Shown here: one piece after another, positions 18,807 through 27,802 of the stretch
How the letters are laid out: the number at the start of each line of letters is the position of its first letter
Numbering within the stretch: the first letter of the stretch is position 1
Origin: Ancylobacter mangrovi
Lineage (GTDB): Bacteria; Pseudomonadota; Alphaproteobacteria; Rhizobiales; Xanthobacteraceae
Direction of reading: 5' to 3'
Assembly (NCBI RefSeq): GCF_024752355.1
Contig: NZ_JANTHZ010000001.1
Span: 1,092,801 to 1,156,800, forward strand
Length of the DNA: 64,000 nt
Program-made: the position numbers and the translations under genes
The notes under the pieces: generated by a model
Told to the model about the DNA's origin: nothing
Seen by the model: the letters and a program-made list of their open reading frames with translations, nothing else
Database searches by the model: none

Positions 18807-19787
18807 ATGGAAACGCTCGAACAGAACATCGTGCTGGGTACCGGCACCTACCGCTACGAGCCGCTCGCCGACTGGGCGAAGCTGCCGCCGGGCTGGACGC
18901 TCGGCGAGGTGCCCTCGGTCGCGATCGACGCCCGCGACCGGGTCTATGTGTTCAATCGCGGCGAACGGCCGCTGATCGTGTTCGACCGCGAGGGAAACGT
19001 CCTCGACAGCTGGGGCGAGGACCTGTTCAGCAAGCCGCACGGGCTGCATATCGGTCCCGACCAGACCATCTACTGCACCGACGAGGGCACCCACACCGTC
19101 ACACGCTGCACGCTGGACGGCCGGGTGCTGCTGCGCATCGGCACGCCTGACCAGCCCTCCCCGCGCATGAGCAACCGCCCGTTCAACCGCTGCACCCACA
19201 CCGCACTGGCGCCGAATGGCGACATCTACGTCTCCGACGGCTACGGCAACGCCGCGATCCACAAATACGACCCGGACGGGCGCTATCTGATGTCGTGGGG
19301 CACGTGCGGCTCGGGGCCCGGCGAGTTCAACCTGCCGCACAAGATCGCCTGCGACGACGACGGCTGGGTCTATGTCGTCGACCGGGAGAACCACCGGGTG
19401 CAGGTGTTCGACGGCAATGGCCGCTACGAGACGCAGTGGAACAACCTGCACCGGCCCGGCGGCATGTGCATGGTCGGGCGCACCGACCCGCTGTTTTTCC
19501 TCGGCGAGCTGCCGCCCCATCTCGCGCATAACCGCGACTATCCCAATCTCGGCCCGCGCATCAGCATCGTACAGAACGGACGGCTGGTGGGGCGGCTTGA
19601 CAGCCATGAGGGCGCGGGCAACGGCCTCGGCCAGTTCACCTCGCCGCACGGGCTCGCGGTGGATTCGCACGGCGACCTTTATGTCGGGCAGGTCACGCGG
19701 AGCACCTGGCCGCTGCTCTTCCCCGGCCGCCCGCTGCCCGAGCAGCCGACCATGCTGAAGAAGCTGCGCCGGCTGCCGGAGGCCTGA
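18807..19787 (+). CDS. NHL-repeat beta-propeller protein 2
   Basis: 326 residues, clearly a paralogue of the preceding protein (same LGTG-x-YRYEPL start, the same CTDEGTHTV and FNRCTHTALAPNGDIYVSDGYG blocks, and the same end LFPGRPLP). No signal peptide. The ATG at 18807 was chosen because translation from there aligns with paralogue 1; longer frames run into the upstream gene. It precedes tctC by 107 bp and probably belongs to the same operon. Confidence 0.75.
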   Translation: METLEQNIVLGTGTYRYEPLADWAKLPPGWTLGEVPSVAIDARDRVYVFNRGERPLIVFDREGNVLDSWGEDLFSKPHGLHIGPDQTIYCTDEGTHTVTRCTLDGRVLLRIGTPDQPSPRMSNRPFNRCTHTALAPNGDIYVSDGYGNAAIHKYDPDGRYLMSWGTCGSGPGEFNLPHKIACDDDGWVYVVDRENHRVQVFDGNGRYETQWNNLHRPGGMCMVGRTDPLFFLGELPPHLAHNRDYPNLGPRISIVQNGRLVGRLDSHEGAGNGLGQFTSPHGLAVDSHGDLYVGQVTRSTWPLLFPGRPLPEQPTMLKKLRRLPEA

Positions 19788-19894
19788 CGCGGCAGCAGCA
19801 CCCGCGACAGGCGGAGCACCGACGACACGACGCCAAAGACGACAAGCGGCCGCCCACGAACAAGCCGCGAGCCAAGGGAAAAAGGGAGACAAAC

Positions 19895-20869
19895 ATGAGG
19901 AAGGCACTGCTTCTGGCGCTGACGGGCCTGTTGGCCTGCACCGGCGTCGCATCCGCCGACGACTTCCCGCAGAAGGGCAAGCCGATCACCTTCGTCGTGC
20001 CCTCGACGGCCGGCGGCGGCGCCGATACCGCCGCGCGCCTGCTGGCGCCGCTGCTGGAGAAGGATCTCGGCGTGCCGGTGGAAGTCGTCAACAAGCCCGG
20101 CGCCTCGATGCAGATCGGGCTCGGCTATGTCGCCACCGCCAAGCCGGACGGGCAGACCATCGCCCTGCTGGTGCTGCCGACCGCCGCGAGCGGCTATCTC
20201 GACACCGAGCGCAAATCGCCGTTCGGGCGCGACAGCCTGGTGCCGATCGGCCTCTATTACGGCGCCCCGTTCGGCATCGTGGTGACGAGCTCCAGTCCCT
20301 TCAAGACGCTCAAGGACGTGGTCGACGCCGCCAAGGCGAAGCCCGGCAAGATCAAGGCCGGCACCAGCGGCTTCATGGCCACCGGGCACTTCGCCGCGCT
20401 GGCGTTCGAGAACGGCACGGGCACCAAGCTCGCGACGGTGAATTTCCAGGGCGGCGGGCCGCAGCTCACCGCGCTGATGGGCGGGCACACCGACGTGTCG
20501 ATGAACTCGATCGGCGAGCTCGTCACCCAGCAGAAGTCGGGCGCGCTGCGCATCCTCGCGGTGATGAGCGACAAGCGCGACCCGAACCTGCCGGACGTGC
20601 CGACGGTCGGCGAGGCGGGCTATCCGGAGATCGGCGCCATCGGCTCCGATATCGGCCTCGCCGCCCCGGCGGGCACGCCGCAGGCGGTGATCGACCGGCT
20701 GACGCTGGCGCTCAAGACGGCGATGGACGACCCGACGCTGAAGGAGCGGATGACCGAGTACGGCAACACGCTGAGCTATCTGCCGCCGGCCGAATACGCC
20801 GCCTTCTGGGACAAGGTCGACGCGCGCTTCAAGCCGCTGATCGAGGCCGCGCGCAAGCAGGGCCAGTAG
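19895..20869 (+). CDS. tctC: Tripartite tricarboxylate transporter receptor TctC (Bug family)
   Basis: 324-residue periplasmic binding protein with a Sec signal peptide (cleavage after about ASA at 22). The mature start FPQKGKPITFVVPSTAGGGADT is the Bug-family pattern that binds carboxylates through a loop near the second strand. GGGPQLTALMGGHTD near 190 is also typical. The ATG follows AAAGGGAG. It forms a complete TTT system with tctB and tctA. Confidence 0.9.
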   Translation: MRKALLLALTGLLACTGVASADDFPQKGKPITFVVPSTAGGGADTAARLLAPLLEKDLGVPVEVVNKPGASMQIGLGYVATAKPDGQTIALLVLPTAASGYLDTERKSPFGRDSLVPIGLYYGAPFGIVVTSSSPFKTLKDVVDAAKAKPGKIKAGTSGFMATGHFAALAFENGTGTKLATVNFQGGGPQLTALMGGHTDVSMNSIGELVTQQKSGALRILAVMSDKRDPNLPDVPTVGEAGYPEIGAIGSDIGLAAPAGTPQAVIDRLTLALKTAMDDPTLKERMTEYGNTLSYLPPAEYAAFWDKVDARFKPLIEAARKQGQ

Positions 20870-21051
20870 CGCTTCCGCCGGCGCCGGCCGTTCCGTCGGG
20901 CTTCGCGATGGGACGGTCCGGCCGCCGCCGGGCGCATCGGTGCCGCGCTCGACCGCGCGCGAGACGGCGCGCTCCCGTACGCGGACGATCGGGACGGCCC
21001 TGGCCGCCCGCCCGCCGCGCGTGCGGCGGCTCCCCGAACACAGGCGACGTG

Positions 21052-21555
21052 ATGACGACACAGCGGGTCTACCAGATCACTTCGGTGGCAATCTTCATCC
21101 CCAGCGTGCTGCTGGTGCGCGGCGCGCTGGAGCTGCACTACTACACGCCCATGGGCCCCGGCCCCGGCTTCTTCCCGTTCTGGCTGGCGCTGATCCTGGC
21201 GCTGCTCTCGGTGATCACCTTCCTCGAGGCGACCTTCGGCGAGGCGGCGCGCGAGCTGGCGCGCGGCAAGGCCGATTTCGCGAGCGACCGCGCCGGCCTG
21301 TTCCGGCTGGTGACGCTGCTGCTCGCCCTCGCCGGCGCCGCCTTCTTCCTGGAGCGGGTCGGCTACGGCGCCACCATGTTCGTGATGAACGCCGTGGTGC
21401 TGTGGGCGCTTGGCACGCGCAACCCGCTGACCATCCTCGTCGTCGCGGCGATCGGCAGCTTCGGTATCGAATACGTCTTCAGCCACTGGCTGAACGTGCC
21501 GCTGCCGAGCGAGGATCTGCCGGGTCTGTGTCCTTCCTGGCTGTGCGGAGCCTAG
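21052..21555 (+). CDS. tctB: Tripartite tricarboxylate transporter TctB
   Basis: Small membrane subunit, 167 residues with four predicted helices (about 8-24, 42-60, 83-100 and 108-140) and the family phrase PMGPGPGFFPFWLAL. The ATG at 21052 was chosen since the upstream open stretch is basic and not TctB-like. The stop lies 3 bp from the tctA start. Confidence 0.85.
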   Translation: MTTQRVYQITSVAIFIPSVLLVRGALELHYYTPMGPGPGFFPFWLALILALLSVITFLEATFGEAARELARGKADFASDRAGLFRLVTLLLALAGAAFFLERVGYGATMFVMNAVVLWALGTRNPLTILVVAAIGSFGIEYVFSHWLNVPLPSEDLPGLCPSWLCGA

Positions 21556-21558
21556 CGC

Positions 21559-23052
21559 GTGGAAACCTTCCTGCTTCTCATCGGCGGCTTCGCCGACGTC
21601 CTGCATCCGGGCAATCTCGCCTACGCGCTGATCGGCTGCGTGCTCGGCACGCTGATCGGGGTGCTCCCGGGCATCGGCCCGGCGGCGGGCACGGCCATCC
21701 TGATCCCGGTCACCGCTACGCTCGACCCGACCGGCTCCATCATCATGCTCGCCGCCATCTATTACGGCGCGATGTATGGCGGCACCATCACCTCGGTGCT
21801 CATCAACACGCCGGGCGAGGCGGCCTCCGCCGTCACCTGCCTCGATGGCTACGCCATGGCGAGGCTCGGGCGCGCCGGGCCGGCGCTGTCGGTCGCCGCC
21901 ATCGGCTCCTTCATCGGCGGCACCATCGCCACCATCGGGCTGGTGTTCCTGGCGCTGCCGCTCACCCGGCTCGCCCTCACCTTCGGGCCGCCGGAGATCT
22001 TCGCGCTGCTGCTCATCGGGTTGGTGCTCGTCACCTCGCTCGCCAGCCAGTCCATCTCGAGGGCGCTGATCGCGGCGACCATCGGCCTGCTGCTGGCGCA
22101 GGTCGGCATCGACCCGATCATGGGGATGCAGCGCTTCACCTTCGGCCAGCTCGAGCTGATGGACGGCCTTCCGATCGTGCCGGTGGTGATGGGCCTGTTC
22201 GGCATCGCCGAGATCCTGCTCAGCATCGAGCGGCCGCTGACCGCGATGTTCGCGCCCCCGGTCGGCTCGCTCTACATGTCGCGGCAGGACGTGCGGCGCT
22301 CCGCCGGTCCGGTCGCGCGCGGCACGCTGATCGGCTTCATGCTCGGCCTGATCCCGGGGCTCGGCTCGATGATCCCGGCCTTCCTGTCCTATGCGGTGGA
22401 GCGCCGGATCTCGAAGCACCCGGACGAGTTCGGCCGCGGCGCCATCGAGGGCGTGGCCGGGCCGGAGACGGCCAACAACGCCTACGCCAACGCCGCGCTG
22501 ATCCCGCTCTTCACCCTCGGCATTCCGGGCTCGCCGACCACCGCGATCCTGATGGGCGCGTTCATGATCAACGGCCTGGTGCCCGGCCCGACGCTGTTCG
22601 TCGAGCACGCGCAGTTCGTCTGGGCGGTGATCGCGAGCCTCGTGGTCGGCAACCTGATCCTGCTCGTGCTCAACCTGCCGCTGATCCCGCTCTGGGTGGC
22701 GATGCTGCGCGTGCCCTACCCGATCCTGGTCGTCATCGTCCTCGCCTTCTGCGTGGTCGGCGCCTACAGCCTCAGCAACCAGACCTTCGACATCGGCGTG
22801 ATGCTGGCGTTCGGCGTCGCCGGCTACCTGATGAAGAAGGTCGACATTCCCGCCGCACCGCTGATCCTCACCATGATCCTCGGCCCGCTGCTGGAAAGCG
22901 CGCTGCGCCAGTCGCTGGAAATGTCGGGCGGCGACTTCATGATCTTCTTCGACCGGCCGCTGTCGACGGCGCTGATCGTGCTCGCGGTCGCGGTGCTCGC
23001 CGTCTCGTCGCTGAAGACGTTCAACCAGGTCAAGGTCGACGCCGAGGCGTGA
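21559..23052 (+). CDS. tctA: Tripartite tricarboxylate transporter large permease TctA
   Basis: 497-residue membrane protein with about 11-12 helices. It has the TctA signature [17 protein letters not shown] near 34-50 and its mirror [13 protein letters not shown] near 262-274, the inverted-repeat pattern of the family. The GTG start at 21559 is close behind tctB. The transported carboxylate is unknown. Confidence 0.9.
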   Translation: METFLLLIGGFADVLHPGNLAYALIGCVLGTLIGVLPGIGPAAGTAILIPVTATLDPTGSIIMLAAIYYGAMYGGTITSVLINTPGEAASAVTCLDGYAMARLGRAGPALSVAAIGSFIGGTIATIGLVFLALPLTRLALTFGPPEIFALLLIGLVLVTSLASQSISRALIAATIGLLLAQVGIDPIMGMQRFTFGQLELMDGLPIVPVVMGLFGIAEILLSIERPLTAMFAPPVGSLYMSRQDVRRSAGPVARGTLIGFMLGLIPGLGSMIPAFLSYAVERRISKHPDEFGRGAIEGVAGPETANNAYANAALIPLFTLGIPGSPTTAILMGAFMINGLVPGPTLFVEHAQFVWAVIASLVVGNLILLVLNLPLIPLWVAMLRVPYPILVVIVLAFCVVGAYSLSNQTFDIGVMLAFGVAGYLMKKVDIPAAPLILTMILGPLLESALRQSLEMSGGDFMIFFDRPLSTALIVLAVAVLAVSSLKTFNQVKVDAEA

Positions 23053-23094
23053 GCGCCCGGCTGCGCCCGGTGCAACGAAGGGAAGGAGACGAGG

Positions 23095-23892
23095 GTGGAT
23101 CTGGAACTAACCGGGAAGGTGGCGGTGATCACCGGCGGGGGCGAGGGAATCGGGCGCGCCGCCGCCGAGCGCATCGCCGCCGAGGGCGGCAACGTCGTCA
23201 TCGTCGGACGGCGGGCTGCGCTGGTCGAGGCGACGGCAGAGGCGATCAATGCGAAAGGCGCGGGCACCGTTCTGCCCTTCGCCTGCGACATCACCGAAGA
23301 GGGCGCGGCCGAGCGCATCGTCGGCGCCGCGCTCGCCCGCTTCGGGCGGGTGGACATTCTGGTGAACAATGCCGGCACCTCGCTCGCCAAGCCGTTCGAG
23401 CAGACCACCCGGCAGGAATGGATGAGCGACTTCGACGTCAAGGTGTGGGCGGCGCTCGACCTGATCCGGGCGGTGATCCCGCAGATGCGCACGCTCGGCG
23501 GCGGGCGCATCATCAACGTGACCGCCATCGCCGGCCGCACGCCGCGGGCGGGCTCGCTGCCGACCTCGACCGCGCGGGCGAGCGGCATCGCCGTCACCAA
23601 GGCACTGTCGCGCGATCTCGCACCCGACAACATCCTCGTCAACACGGTGTGCATCGGCTTCATCAAGAGCGGCCAGCACGAGCGGCGGTACCACCGCCAG
23701 GGGCTCGCCGCCGAGGGCGCGGCGCTCGACGCGCTCTATGCCGAGGACGCGCAAAAGCGCGACATCCCGCTCGGGCGCGTCGGCGAGGCGGCGGAAGCCG
23801 GCGACGTCATCGCCTTCCTCGCCTCGGCGCGGGCGAGCTACCTCACCGGCGTCGCCATCAACATCGATGGCGGCACCTCGCCGGTGGTGTGA
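23095..23892 (+). CDS. Short-chain dehydrogenase/reductase
   Basis: 265-residue SDR with TGGGEGIGRA, NNAGTSLAKPFE and a C-terminal NIDGGTSPVV. At the usual Tyr-x3-Lys position the sequence reads PTSTARASGIAVTK. The Lys is present at ARAS..TK-like spacing, but the canonical Tyr is not evident, so activity should be checked. The GTG at 23095 follows AAGGAGA. It is the last gene of the tct operon, so it may oxidise the imported acid. Confidence 0.75.
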   Translation: MDLELTGKVAVITGGGEGIGRAAAERIAAEGGNVVIVGRRAALVEATAEAINAKGAGTVLPFACDITEEGAAERIVGAALARFGRVDILVNNAGTSLAKPFEQTTRQEWMSDFDVKVWAALDLIRAVIPQMRTLGGGRIINVTAIAGRTPRAGSLPTSTARASGIAVTKALSRDLAPDNILVNTVCIGFIKSGQHERRYHRQGLAAEGAALDALYAEDAQKRDIPLGRVGEAAEAGDVIAFLASARASYLTGVAINIDGGTSPVV

Positions 23893-23923
23893 CCCGCCCG
23901 GGGGCCGATACGGACCCTCAGTC

Positions 23924-23966
23924 TGTCGGCCGGGCGACATTCGGCGCTCCGGCGCCTCGCTAAATT
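23924..23966 (+). promoter_or_regulatory. TGTCG-N6-CGACA box and promoter (site 6)
   Basis: Perfect palindrome TGTCG-GCCGGG-CGACA at 23924-23939, then a 21-bp gap and TAAATT (23961-23966). The arrangement gives a box centre at about -41.5 for dhaKL. There is no leftward -10. Confidence 0.78.
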
Positions 23967-24068
23967 GCCGCGCGCCGTGCCCGGCCGGCCTTTCGCCGGC
24001 CGACCCGTCCCACGCGACGAGCGCGGGAGGGCACGATCCCGATCCGCCTGCCCGCGAAGGAGCCCCTC

Positions 24069-25070
24069 GTGAAGAAGCTGATGAATGCGCCGGACGCCTA
24101 TGTCGACGAGATGCTCGAGGGCCTGTGCGCCGCCCACCCGACGCTGGTGCGCACCGGCGAGCGGGGCCGGGTGATCCGCGACGCGCGCGCGCCGAAGAAC
24201 GGCAAGGTCGGCATCGTCTCGGGCGGCGGCAGCGGCCATCTGCCCCTCTTCACCGGCTATGTCGGGCGCGGGCTGATCGATTCCTGCGCCATCGGCGAGG
24301 TGTTCGCCGGCCCGGCCGTGGGCGACTGCGTGGAGGCGATCAAGGCCGCCGAAGGCGGGCGCGGCGTGCTGCGCCTCTACGGCAATTATGGCGGCGACCG
24401 GATGAATTTCGACCTCGCCGGCGAACTGGTCGAGGAGGAAGGCATCCGCACCACCACCGTGCTGGGCTGCGACGACATCGCCAGCGCCGCGCCCGAGGAA
24501 AGCGCGAAGCGGCGCGGCGTCGCCGGCCTCATCCTCGCCTACAAGGCGGCCGGCGCGGCGGCCGAGCAGGGCGCGGATCTCGACGAGGTGACGCGGGTCG
24601 CCGCCAAGGCGGTGGAGCGCATGCGCACCATCGGCTGCGCGCTCTATCCCTGCCAGGTGCCCGGCGCCGCCGAGCCGACCTTCACCATCGGCGAGGACGA
24701 GATGGAGATGGGCATGGGCATCCATGGCGAACCGGGCATCTGGCGGCGCACGCTCGCCCCGGCCGACGAGGTGGCCGACGAGATGCTGGAGCGCCTGCTC
24801 GCCGACCTGCCGCAGGCGCATCAGGAGCGGGTGTGGGTGCTGGTCAACAGCCTCGGCGCCACCTCGCTCGACGAGTTGTTCATCATCTACCGGCGGGTGA
24901 AGGCCGGGCTCGACCGGCGCGGCATCACGGTGCTGCGGCCGCTGGTCGGGCACTACGCGACCTCGATGGAAATGGCCGGCTGCTCGCTCAGCCTGATCGG
25001 GGTCGACGACGAGCTCGACGCACTGCTGCGCGCACCGGCCGACTGCCCGTTCTGGAGGAACCAGCCGTGA
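24069..25070 (+). CDS. dhaK: Dihydroxyacetone-kinase-type subunit DhaK
   Basis: Substrate-binding subunit of a Dha-type kinase, 333 residues. [10 protein letters not shown] near 52-61 and His219 in MGIHGEPG match the His that covalently holds the carbonyl of dihydroxyacetone in DhaK. The GTG at 24069 follows AAGGAG, and its stop overlaps the start of dhaL. In other bacteria such kinases also act on erythrulose or related ketoses. No DhaM (PTS donor) gene is seen, so ATP may be the donor. It lies behind operator site 6. Confidence 0.9.
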   Translation: MKKLMNAPDAYVDEMLEGLCAAHPTLVRTGERGRVIRDARAPKNGKVGIVSGGGSGHLPLFTGYVGRGLIDSCAIGEVFAGPAVGDCVEAIKAAEGGRGVLRLYGNYGGDRMNFDLAGELVEEEGIRTTTVLGCDDIASAAPEESAKRRGVAGLILAYKAAGAAAEQGADLDEVTRVAAKAVERMRTIGCALYPCQVPGAAEPTFTIGEDEMEMGMGIHGEPGIWRRTLAPADEVADEMLERLLADLPQAHQERVWVLVNSLGATSLDELFIIYRRVKAGLDRRGITVLRPLVGHYATSMEMAGCSLSLIGVDDELDALLRAPADCPFWRNQP

Positions 25071-25681
25071 GTGTGACGACGACCGGGTTCGCGGCGCTGC
25101 TGACGCGGGTCGCCGCCATCGCCGCGGAGCGCGAGCAGGAGCTCAACAAGGCCGACGGAAAGCTCGGCGACGGCGACACCGGCATGACGCTGCGGCGCGT
25201 CTTCGCCAAGGCGGCCGAGGCGGTGGCCTCACCGCCGGCCGACTATGGCGACTTCTTCAAGCGCGCCGGCATGGCGGCGAGCGGGGCGACCGGCTCCAGC
25301 CTCGGCTCGCTGGTCGCCTTCGTGTTCCTCGCCTTCGGCAAGAGCTATGCCGGCCGCACCGAGCTCTCGGCGGGCGACGTCGCCGCCATGCTCGGCCTCG
25401 CGCGTGAGACCATGCTGGCGCGCGGCGGCGCGACGCTCGGCGACAAGACGGTGGTCGACATGCTGGCCGCCATCGAAGAGGCGCTGCGCGGCGCGGGCGA
25501 CTTCGCCGGCATGCCGAAAAACGCGCTGGCGGCGGCGGAAGCGACGCTTGACGACTACCGCGCGCGGCCCAATCGGGTGGGGCGCGCGCGCATGTTCGCC
25601 GACCGCTCGGTGGGCCTCGACGATCCGGGCATGCTGGCGGTGGCTCTGATCTGCCGCGACCTCGCCGCCCCAGCGACCTGA
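25067..25681 (+). CDS. dhaL: Dihydroxyacetone-kinase-type subunit DhaL
   Basis: Nucleotide-binding subunit, 204 residues. The Asp cluster D30-x4-D35-x-D37 (DGKLGDGD) matches the Mg-ADP ligands of DhaL, followed by GDTGMTLRR. GDKTVVDML near 125 is also conserved. GTG at 25067 overlaps the dhaK stop (GTGA). Whether the nucleotide is exchanged (ATP kinase) or rephosphorylated by a PTS protein cannot be told from this window. Confidence 0.88.
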   Translation: MSVTTTGFAALLTRVAAIAAEREQELNKADGKLGDGDTGMTLRRVFAKAAEAVASPPADYGDFFKRAGMAASGATGSSLGSLVAFVFLAFGKSYAGRTELSAGDVAAMLGLARETMLARGGATLGDKTVVDMLAAIEEALRGAGDFAGMPKNALAAAEATLDDYRARPNRVGRARMFADRSVGLDDPGMLAVALICRDLAAPAT

Positions 25682-25716
25682 TCGAAAGCGCGTTCCGCTC
25701 GCCCGCGCTGTCCGAA

Positions 25717-25758
25717 TGTCGCCCGCGCGACAGCCGCGCCGCGCCGAACCGCTAGCTT
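25717..25758 (+). promoter_or_regulatory. TGTCG-N6-CGACA box and promoter (site 7)
   Basis: Perfect palindrome TGTCG-CCCGCG-CGACA at 25717-25732 with TAGCTT (25753-25758) 20 bp to the right. It precedes the operon of NHL protein 3 and the two sugar ABC permeases. Confidence 0.72.
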
Positions 25759-25832
25759 CCGGGGATCGTCGCCGGCAGCGGGCGGGGCCGCCCGAAAGCC
25801 CGGCGGGAACGGCGCAATCCAGAGGACGGGGT

Positions 25833-26834
25833 ATGAGTTACGGCGCGCACCGCTTTGAGTTCGACGTTGTGCGGGGATGGGAGCAGCTTCCCGAAGGCTG
25901 GTCCTTCGTCGAGGTCGCCGGCGTCGCGGTCGACTCGCGGGACCGAGTCTATGTGTTCAATCGCGGCGAGCACCCGGTCATCGTGTTCGACAAGGAGGGG
26001 CGCTTCCTCGACGCCTGGGGCAAGGGCGTCTTCGCCAGCCCGCACGGCATCTACATCGACAAGGACGACCAGCTCTACCTGACCGACGACGCCGACCACA
26101 CGGTGCGCATCTTCGACGCCGACGGCAATTTCAAGATGATGCTGGGCGAGCCCGGCGTCGCCTCGCAGACCGGTTACGAGATCGGCGTCAGCCCGGTGCT
26201 GTTCGGCGGCCAGCCCTTCAACCGGGTCACCAACGTCGCCAAATCGCCCAATGGCGACCTCTACATCAGCGACGGCTACGGCAATGCCCGCGTCCACCGC
26301 TTCTCCGCCGAGGGCCGGCACCTGGCCTCCTGGGGCCAGCCGGGCACCGGGCCGGGCGAGTTCAACCTCGTCCATGCGGTGGCGGTCGACAGCTCGGGCC
26401 GCGTCTATGTGTGCGACCGGGAGAATTCGCGGGTCCAGATCTTCACCGCCGACGGCGTATTCCTGAACGCGTGGGACTGGGTCGGGCGGCCCAACGACAT
26501 CTTCATCGACGACCAGGACTTCATTCACATCGCCGAGCTCGGCTGGGCCAAGCCCGTGGGCTACCACGTCCACGACAAGGCCTGCCGCTGCCCGCCGGCC
26601 GGGCACGACCCGGTGGCGCGGGTCACCGTGTGCGACCCGGACGGCAAGGTGGTGGCGCGGTTCGGGGGCCACAAGCCGCTGCTGCCGGGCAACTTCATCG
26701 CGCCCCACGGCCTGTGGTGCGATTCCTGCGGCGACCTCTACGTCGGCGAGGTGGTGGTGCGCGGCGGCGCGGTCGACCTGCTCGCCCCCCTCACCCCGCA
26801 CTGCTTCCAGAAATTCAAGCGATCGGGCGTGTAG
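25833..26834 (+). CDS. NHL-repeat beta-propeller protein 3
   Basis: 333 residues, same family as the proteins at 17747 and 18807 but more distant. The blocks RDRVYVFNRGEHPVIVF, LYISDGYGNARVHRF and RVYVCDRENSRVQIF are shared, while it has a longer insert around 240-265 containing several Cys and His (HVHDKACRCPPAGH). No signal peptide. It is the first gene of an operon with two sugar permeases, so it may handle an imported compound. The ATG at 25833 follows AGAGGACGGGG. Confidence 0.72.
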   Translation: MSYGAHRFEFDVVRGWEQLPEGWSFVEVAGVAVDSRDRVYVFNRGEHPVIVFDKEGRFLDAWGKGVFASPHGIYIDKDDQLYLTDDADHTVRIFDADGNFKMMLGEPGVASQTGYEIGVSPVLFGGQPFNRVTNVAKSPNGDLYISDGYGNARVHRFSAEGRHLASWGQPGTGPGEFNLVHAVAVDSSGRVYVCDRENSRVQIFTADGVFLNAWDWVGRPNDIFIDDQDFIHIAELGWAKPVGYHVHDKACRCPPAGHDPVARVTVCDPDGKVVARFGGHKPLLPGNFIAPHGLWCDSCGDLYVGEVVVRGGAVDLLAPLTPHCFQKFKRSGV

Positions 26835-26875
26835 ATGATCACGCGCGCCCGACCCAACGCCCGCGGAGGCCGGCA

Positions 26876-27802
26876 ATGAGCGACATCCCGATCGCGACGG
26901 TCGCGACGACCCGGCGCCGCCGGAAGCGCATCGACCTGTTCCCCTACATGCTCATCGCGCCGATCTGCCTGCTGCTGGCGGCCGTCACGGTCTACCCGAC
27001 CCTGAAGGCTGTGGAGCTGGCGATGACCAACGCCTCGCTGCTGCGCCTGCAGCGCGCGGCCTTCATCGGGCTCAACAATTTCCGGCGCATGCTGGACGAC
27101 CAGGTGTTCCTGGACGGGCTGTGGCGCACGCTGCGCTGGGACCTCGCCGTGGTCTCGCTGGAGCTCGCCATCGCACTGCCGATCGCGCTGTTCCTCAACC
27201 TCAACTTCCGCGGGCGCGGCTTCGTGCGGGCGGCGATGATGGTGCCCTACATCACCCCGCCGGCGGTGGTGGGCCTGCTGTTCCTCTACATGTTCGACGG
27301 CAATTTCGGCGTGGTGAACGACCTGCTGGTGCGCGCCGGGCTGATCGACAACTACATCGCCTGGATGAGCAGCCCGCTCGCCAGCTTCTGGATCGTGGTG
27401 TCGGCCATGGTCTGGTACGGCGCGCCGCTGATGGCGCTGATCCTGCTCGCCGCGCTGCAGACCATTCCCGGCGAGCTCTACGAGGCGGCGCAGGTGGACG
27501 GCGCCAGCCGCTGGTCGCAGTTCGTCAGCATCACCATCCCGCACATCCTGCCGACCATCTTCTTCCTCGTGCTGCTGCGCATGATCTGGATGTCCAACCA
27601 CATCGACATGATCTTCGTCATGACCGGCGGCGGGCCCGGCTTCAGCAACCACACCGAAGCGGTCTACAGCTTCATGCTGACCAACCAGTTCCAGATCGGC
27701 TACGCCTCGGCCATCGCCGTGGTGCTGGCGGCGATCCTCATGTTCGTCTCGGCCTTCTATGTGCGCCACCTCGCGCGCAACGTGCTGGTGAACGCGTCAT
27801 GA
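26876..27802 (+). CDS. Sugar ABC transporter permease (MalF/UgpA type)
   Basis: 308-residue inner-membrane permease with six predicted helices. The EAA motif that docks with the ATPase is EAAQVDGASRWSQF near 202. The N-terminus is cytoplasmic and Arg-rich. The ATG at 26876 follows GCGGAGG. There is no binding protein or ATPase gene next to it. The pair at 7189-9660 carries the same operator and is the likely complement. Confidence 0.88.
   Translation: MSDIPIATVATTRRRRKRIDLFPYMLIAPICLLLAAVTVYPTLKAVELAMTNASLLRLQRAAFIGLNNFRRMLDDQVFLDGLWRTLRWDLAVVSLELAIALPIALFLNLNFRGRGFVRAAMMVPYITPPAVVGLLFLYMFDGNFGVVNDLLVRAGLIDNYIAWMSSPLASFWIVVSAMVWYGAPLMALILLAALQTIPGELYEAAQVDGASRWSQFVSITIPHILPTIFFLVLLRMIWMSNHIDMIFVMTGGGPGFSNHTEAVYSFMLTNQFQIGYASAIAVVLAAILMFVSAFYVRHLARNVLVNAS

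Noticed and set aside
19788..19894. CGACA-like half-sites before tctC
   Set aside because: Several GCGACA/ACGACA words occur, but no TGTCG partner at a 6-bp spacing and no -10 at 20-21 bp.
20940..23963. A 1007-codon open frame across tctB-tctA-SDR
   Set aside because: It is a shadow frame in high-GC DNA, rich in Arg, Pro and Gly, and overlaps three well-supported genes in another frame.
24069..25681. Calling DhaKL a PTS-dependent dihydroxyacetone kinase
   Set aside because: No dhaM or other PTS gene is in the window, so the donor cannot be stated; the call is kept at DhaKL type.
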